A stretch of 64,000 nucleotides of DNA from Anaspis maculata (taxonomy: Eukaryota; Arthropoda; Insecta; Coleoptera; Scraptiidae), in the NCBI GenBank assembly GCA_949128115.1, contig OX421963.1:58647306-58711305 (forward strand), written 5' to 3'. A program made the position numbers and the translations under genes. How positions within the stretch are numbered: the first letter of the stretch is position 1; each line of letters begins with the position of its first letter. Below are positions 58,973 to 64,000 of this stretch, piece by piece. Under the pieces are notes generated by a model. That model was not told the DNA's origin. It saw only the letters and a list, made by a program, of their open reading frames with translations, and made no database searches.

Positions 58973-60632
58973 AATCGCCCGACACCGACGTTATTGTGCT
59001 CTTACTGATGTATTGCCAAACAATGTGCAATAGACCTAGTTTTTGGGTAGACACTCCACTTCTGCCACATTGGAGAAAACTTTTGGGAAGCTTTGCAGAA
59101 TTGCAGGTCGTTTTATCTTTCAACAGAGTGCAATACAGTGTCAGCAATGTATGGCGTGGGCAAGAAAGAAGCCTTTCAAGCGACAAGGAGAATGGAAATA
59201 TCTGTGGATCTATCACCTCACTTCTTAGCGTCCTATCACTCCTATCATCACCCAACACATATCAATGACCGATGAAGTTTTGGAAGCAAGAAAATTTATT
59301 GCTTTTGTCTAAGATGCAAGCAGAAAACATGCCACCGATCATGGATCCGTAAATATTCTTCCGGCACAACTGGCTGTAAATAGCGGAAACAACATTGACA
59401 GAGTGCCACTCTCGAAACCTGCATTTAAGCAACATGTGGCATATGAGCTTCATGACAAGCACAATCATGCATGAAGGACTCGATGAAGGAAAAGCTTCGT
59501 CACCCGAAAGTAGTATGGAACCCTCCTAACCAGTGAAAAACTGCGGTTAGATGATCAAAATTTCAAAGGTCAAACCAGCATAGAGTTGGAGTTGCTTCAG
59601 AAACGATTATCTTTGCAATTTCCATGGGAAGAAACCTTGTAAAACCATCTCCCTTTGCATGCCCATGCGAGGCAATTGGAATGTTATGCTCTGAAGTCTG
59701 CGGTCCTGTGCTGCTCGTAATTTATGTAGGTAATAATAATAATCATTAAAAAGACACAAAGTGTGATAGGAGTGCCTACCTATGAAAAGTTATGAAGAGG
59801 TAGAAGGTAACTGACATTGAGTCTCAAAAAGGAATCGAAGTTTATACATAAAAAATCCACATCAAAATCACTGCAATACAAGCTTTTGTTCCAAAATGTT
59901 GCAGTGGAGTAGACGACTCCTTAGAACGGTTTAACGGAAACGGTAGTTCAGGTTGACCCTTTGGTTGAAGTCTAGTTGAACCTTGAGCTACCTACTACTA
60001 GGTGAAGCATAAAAAAGACCGCTGTTGTGGCTCATACTGTGATGTTTTTTCAACGACATTGATGAAAATCCTCGTTTCGCGCCAATTTGGCCGCTCGCCC
60101 GCTCGCATATATCAGTGTCGGATTTTGAAAAAATCATAATTCAAAAATCAAGAATCCTGCTGCAACGCCCTTCTCCCAAAAACATCTTTGGAGTATTCTC
60201 TACATATGTTCTCGCATATATGTGCACATATTTTAAGAAATTGATATAGCTTCCCGCATATCAAAGTTCTTGTGACGTATTTCTGCACCTCTTATGTTTT
60301 TATGGCCCAGGAAGGTTATTATCACGAAATGCAACACAAAAGTAATGTGGAGGGTATTAGTAATATCCAGACATCGTATTGTGGAAGAATCTTCGCTTTA
60401 TCATCAATAGTCGCTGAGTTATGAGCTGCCGAATGCAAAAAATGAAGAAAAGATGACTTTGAAAAAAAGATGGAAATGGGGCCCTGGCGAGAGTTCCCAT
60501 GGGGCGACTTCGAAAAAAATTCACAAGCGGCACACCCCCATCTAGTACTTACTATTGAAAATCAAAAATTGTTGTTGTACGCCCGTGGTCACTATAGTTC
60601 GAAAAATAGGGAACGGCCGCTCGCCTATTAAA

Positions 60633-62439
60633 CTTCATTGGATTTAGATTTTTTCAAGAAAAACAGGTGTGATCTTGGTCACATCACAGAAATGCAGAAA
60701 AGATTCATTGTAGCTGTAGCTATTTGTAAGTTCATAAGGTGTTCCACCATGATTGCAGAAAAAGAAACCATAGACTGCCCACTTCATGTGAAGACCTCCT
60801 GTGCAATTTGCTTTCCGAAATTCGGCTCCGTAACGACCTCAAAGTTCAACTTCCTTTTGTGTTTTTCATGAATAAAAGTACATTCTAACTCATATTCAAA
60901 TGGCTTGACACGGCAAGTTGTAATTTGACAAAGCTTGACTCACTGTCTACGATTATGCCAAATTTCAAGAAAATCTTACCAACCAACGATTCTAAATTCC
61001 AGTCGAGTTTCAAAAAAAAGAACTCCACAGCCGATCTCAACATCATTTATTGATTTTATGATTATGGATTGATATATACCTTTCAGTCTTTACACAAAGT
61101 TTTCATCTTCAAGATTTGCCGTTCGGGTTTGCCAGACTGGCTGGCATCTATGGGGCCTGTATCGAGCGATCAAATACACGATTGCTTAAATTGGCGTACC
61201 TATATACGATGCTCACTTTTTTCTCGAACAGCCGAGGCTGGATCGTGAACGTGTGTTTGGGGAAAAGTTGAGTATCGTACGCAAACAATATCAAAATTGA
61301 CAATGGAACGATACGGCAAATCCTGAAAATAAAAACTTTGTGGAAAGACTGAAAGATTATATCAAGCCATACTTCAATAATTACAATACTGCAGCTCCAT
61401 TATAAGTCCATGAAGACCATTTACACCAAAATTATAATAATAAGTTAACTTTTCCACCATCAATTCTGGAACACCCTGTACAAAGGTGATTCATCAAGGC
61501 CGCAACAAAATAATATACGGTTACATGAAATTTTTCATGAACTCGACAAAGACTGGAGAAAAATCGACTTGATTTTTGACGATTTTATGAATGAAAGGTC
61601 AAAAGGTGGTCTTTCGAATCTTTTTACTTCGTTATTTTAAAAGATTCAAGTGATATCAACGACTAGGTGTGAGCGCTAGATCTCCATTCACTATATACAG
61701 GGTGTGTCAGGCAGTTGACAAAGTAAATTTCTCTGAAAAATTCCTTGCAAAAAAATCTCTTGGTAGAAAACCAAGTGATCAGACGCCGCGCCGCGCCGGT
61801 TGAAAAAAACAACTAATGGTTTGGAGGCATTTTTGAGGAAAAATAATTTTCAAGGTTTCAGATTCACCCAGAAGGTATAGAACACAGAATAATACACATA
61901 TTCAATATACACATTCAGTGGTTGATATTCCTCTCTCGTAACTCTGCCACCAACAATATTTCGTTAAATTATTTGAAATAAGAAACTAGAAAGGTCGAAG
62001 GACCAACATTTGACATTCGATTAACTTTAAAAATAGAAGTCGCAGAATTTTTCAATATTTTTTTTTTGGGCTTATTCAGATAGATAGAGAGATAGTTTAT
62101 CATGTTTCTGCATACAAGTGCTCACATACGGCGAATATCCGTCGTTTACTGAACTTGCTCGTTATAGCGCAGTTATTCCATGTTCCATGATCGATACTTC
62201 AAGTATTGGCCCCTCAAGTATATAGCAAGTTCCTGCGAATTTCAACTTTCAACTGAACAGGGTGAGTTCCAACCTGTGTATTCAATTCAAGAGATGTGAC
62301 AATTCTTGACCTTCTTCAATTTTCATGGCTAACTATGCAAACTTTGTTCTAAATAATCAAGTTTTCAAGATACAGGTTATAGTCCAGTAAAATGAGGCGA
62401 TTTTTAGGCCAAAGTTGGAACAAATTAGGGGCAGGATGA
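60633..62439. other. No gene recognised
   Basis: AT-rich sequence with isolated transposon termini: gaacaccctgtac near 61470 and tatacagggtgtgtcaggca near 61696. The motif gtcgaaggaccaacatttga near 61993 resembles one at 13335 (gtcgaaggaccactttttga), so an older dispersed repeat is present. Confidence 0.5.
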
Positions 62440-63200
62440 AAAAAATATGGCGATGTAGGGAACGAAAAACTGAATAAGGAAAACCAAAATTCCATTCCCA
62501 GTCATCCCGGGAACCATGGAAAAAAAATGGAGAAGATGGAAAAACATGCGCTGCGATCTTTCTTTTGAAACGGTGAGAGAACGGTGAGAGATGTGTGAAA
62601 ACTGTCAGAGACAAAGTTGTAGGGAATTCAGTAATCTACAAAAAAGTCCCTGAGGGCATATGTCTAACTCCCTCAGTTTAGCCGTTTATCGCAGTCAAAG
62701 TTGCGCGCCGGTCTAGTGAAGTGGAAAAACTGTCCGCGTGACCTTCCTTCTTGGATGCTGTGAGAACGATAAGAGATATCAAAAAGTTGTGAGTGACAAA
62801 GTTGTAGAGAATTGAATGCTCCCCTAGAAAATCTTCAAGGCCAGTTATTATCTCTCCTAGTTCAGCCGTGAACCACGTTCGAAGTTGCACGACAATCCTG
62901 TTGATGAAGTGGTTCTTCTGGAAAACTTAGAAAAACCCTAGACTCGATGAAAAAACTATAACAATGTAGAGGATGAAAAACTGGATCCAAAAAATCAAAG
63001 TTTCATTCCACACCGTTTCGGGAAATCTAAGAAAAAAAAAAGATAAAGCTGGAAAACAGCGATTTGCACTCCCAGTTTCCTCATTAAATACTGAAATAAA
63101 CGTAATAAATATGGAAAATCTGAACAAACTAGCTTGTAGAGGATTAAATGATCTATAGAAAATGCCGTGATGACATGTATGCATCTTTGTTGACTTAGCT
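62440..63200 (+). repeat. Diverged tandem repeats
   Basis: Blocks recur in direct order: gaaaaactga-taaggaaaac and gaaaaactggatccaaaaaa; agacaaagttgtagggaatt, gtgacaaagttgtagagaat and the weaker ctagcttgtagaggatt; ttagccgtttatcgcagtca, ttcagccgtgaaccacgttc and ttagctgcggagcgctatca. Spacings are near 186 and 330 bp. Three partial units are visible. Confidence 0.6.
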
Positions 63201-63417
63201 GCGGAGCGCTATCAAAGTTGGGGTACATGACTAGTGACGTGTCGCATATGTGGTCAAACTGGCACGACGTTGCGGTCATTGTTCAATTGATTATAGAGCA
63301 TGATTGAATGATTTGAAAAAATTGCGTGCTTTGTTGAACGTCTGGTAACTATTGTCGGAAATGTAACTCCGCGGATGAACGCTTTGTTATGTATAAAGTT
63401 TCTTGTTTGGCAAAATT

Positions 63418-63575
63418 GAAGTCGTGAGTGTCACTATACTATTTTCGTCATATTTTCATTCTAGAAATCTAGGACGAGAGACTAGTTTGCTAGGGAACTT
63501 CTGAATTTGTCGTTTCTAATCATATATTTATATCATCAAAATGGTACGAAAACAGTATCGTGACACTCAGGCTTA
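63418..63575. repeat. MITE with ~30 bp inverted ends
   Basis: aagtcgtgagtgtcactata, ctattttcgtc pairs with gtacgaaaacagtatcgtga, cactcaggctt. About 157 bp, noncoding. Confidence 0.7.
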
Positions 63576-63681
63576 AAACTGGGAGAGTACTCGTATTTTG
63601 TAACACAATATGTATAATAATAGAAAAACGTGATTCACGTTAGATAATGATGTTTTTCAACTGATTTCTGATGAACAATGA

Positions 63682-63984
63682 TCATTCAACAACAGCTCGG
63701 AGATAATAAACAACTGTCCACCTGAACAATGGGGTTGGAAATTAAACATATCTCTGTTGATGCCTATTAGAACCCAGGATAACGTAGCTCGCGAAAATCT
63801 GCTATGGCTGATTTCCTGGAGATGCTTGAAAAACTGCGAGAAGCTTTGTGGATGCCGAAAAGCTGACCTCAAGTATACCAAGTTTTGCCACCACTGCAGT
63901 GGAGCCACCTGTTCTGACGCTTCCTGCATTGTCGTTTCGGAAGACGATGATGATGACTACAATGATATTTCTAACAATAAGTAG
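63682..63984 (+). CDS. C-terminal fragment of a Cys-rich uncharacterised protein
   Basis: The frame is open from a stop at 63679 to the stop at 63982. It reads ...CPPEQWGWKLNISLLMPIRT, QDNVARENLLWLISWRCLKN, CEKLCGCRKADLKYTKFCHH, CSGATCSDASCIVV, then an Asp-rich tail. The pattern WGW - PI.T - LL.LI - C..C..CGCRK..L - C..C.G..C recalls the C-terminus of uncharacterised Cys-rich proteins scattered through arthropod genomes, often repeat-associated. That is recall, not a search. Several expected Cys are replaced (WRC for C.C, Y for C), so decay is likely. A last exon of a larger gene running out of the window is the alternative. No start of its own is convincing. Confidence 0.45.
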   Translation, partial: SFNNSSEIINNCPPEQWGWKLNISLLMPIRTQDNVARENLLWLISWRCLKNCEKLCGCRKADLKYTKFCHHCSGATCSDASCIVVSEDDDDDYNDISNNK

Positions 63985-64000
63985 CTACCCAGACGTTAAA

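Larger units (their letters stand above)
55745..60632. repeat. 4.9 kb foldback interrupted by a LINE
   Basis: The left end ttataggcgagcggccgtta, gtgaccacgggcgtacaaca and the mirror near 60570-60632 define the outer arms. The left arm is split by the LINE at 56131-57121 and resumes at 57122 (atatgcgggaagctatatca) through 57535. The right arm is continuous, 59850-60632. Without the LINE the element is about 3.9 kb with arms of ~790 bp. The 2.3 kb interior (57536-59850) could hold the remains of its own gene, but I recognise no transposase motif. Confidence 0.82.

Noticed and set aside
1..64000. Bacterial or viral insert
   Set aside because: No closely packed open frames, no ribosome-binding pattern and no recognised prokaryotic or viral genes.

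Overview
The window reads as a eukaryotic, almost certainly insect, nuclear genome segment. It is AT-rich, has GT-AG introns, and its only well-conserved gene is an insect-type glucose transporter (Glut1) split into small GC-richer exons on the minus strand. Short motifs such as taggtaggtacct, together with dense short DNA transposons, make a hemipteran (for example a whitefly) my best guess, but the organism is inference.

Left 36 kb: one gene, Glut1, read from right to left. Five exons (10042-9786, 9725-9601, 9530-9064, 9005-8793, 2163-1960) encode transmembrane helices 1 to about 10 of a class I sugar transporter. The last exon(s) lie beyond the left edge. Three further minus-strand exons (36302-36140, 23845-23659, 16953-16650) encode a His/Thr-rich segment, an acidic segment and a coiled coil. 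Their splice phases chain exactly with each other and with the transporter's first membrane exon, so I read them as a long N-terminal extension of Glut1. In total that is eight exons, 1920 coding bases and 640 codons in one open frame. The short-isoform start exon was not found.

Introns and the right 27 kb: nearly everything else is transposon-derived. There are at least eleven foldback elements with arms from about 130 bp to about 1.2 kb. They include a 2.5 kb near-palindrome at 52796-55324 and a composite at 31849-35109 whose arms nest as A-B-B'-C-C'-A'. A 215 bp near-palindromic MITE family has five copies. An ~1.92 kb hAT-type element and an ~180 bp hAT-type MITE each sit between 8-bp duplications. 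Two tRNA-derived SINEs are each bounded by perfect 16-bp duplications. A 5'-truncated LINE has inserted in the arm of a foldback, and there is a second LINE scrap, a Tc1-type transposase scrap, tandem repeats and microsatellites. SINE and LINE tails share the CTATTATTATT motif, which suggests the LINE machinery mobilised the SINEs.

The right end (63682-63984) carries the C-terminal piece of a Cys-rich protein. No rRNA, functional tRNA, CRISPR array or bacterial operon is present. Repeat boundaries were aligned by eye and are good to a few bases at best, and to tens of bases for diverged arms.
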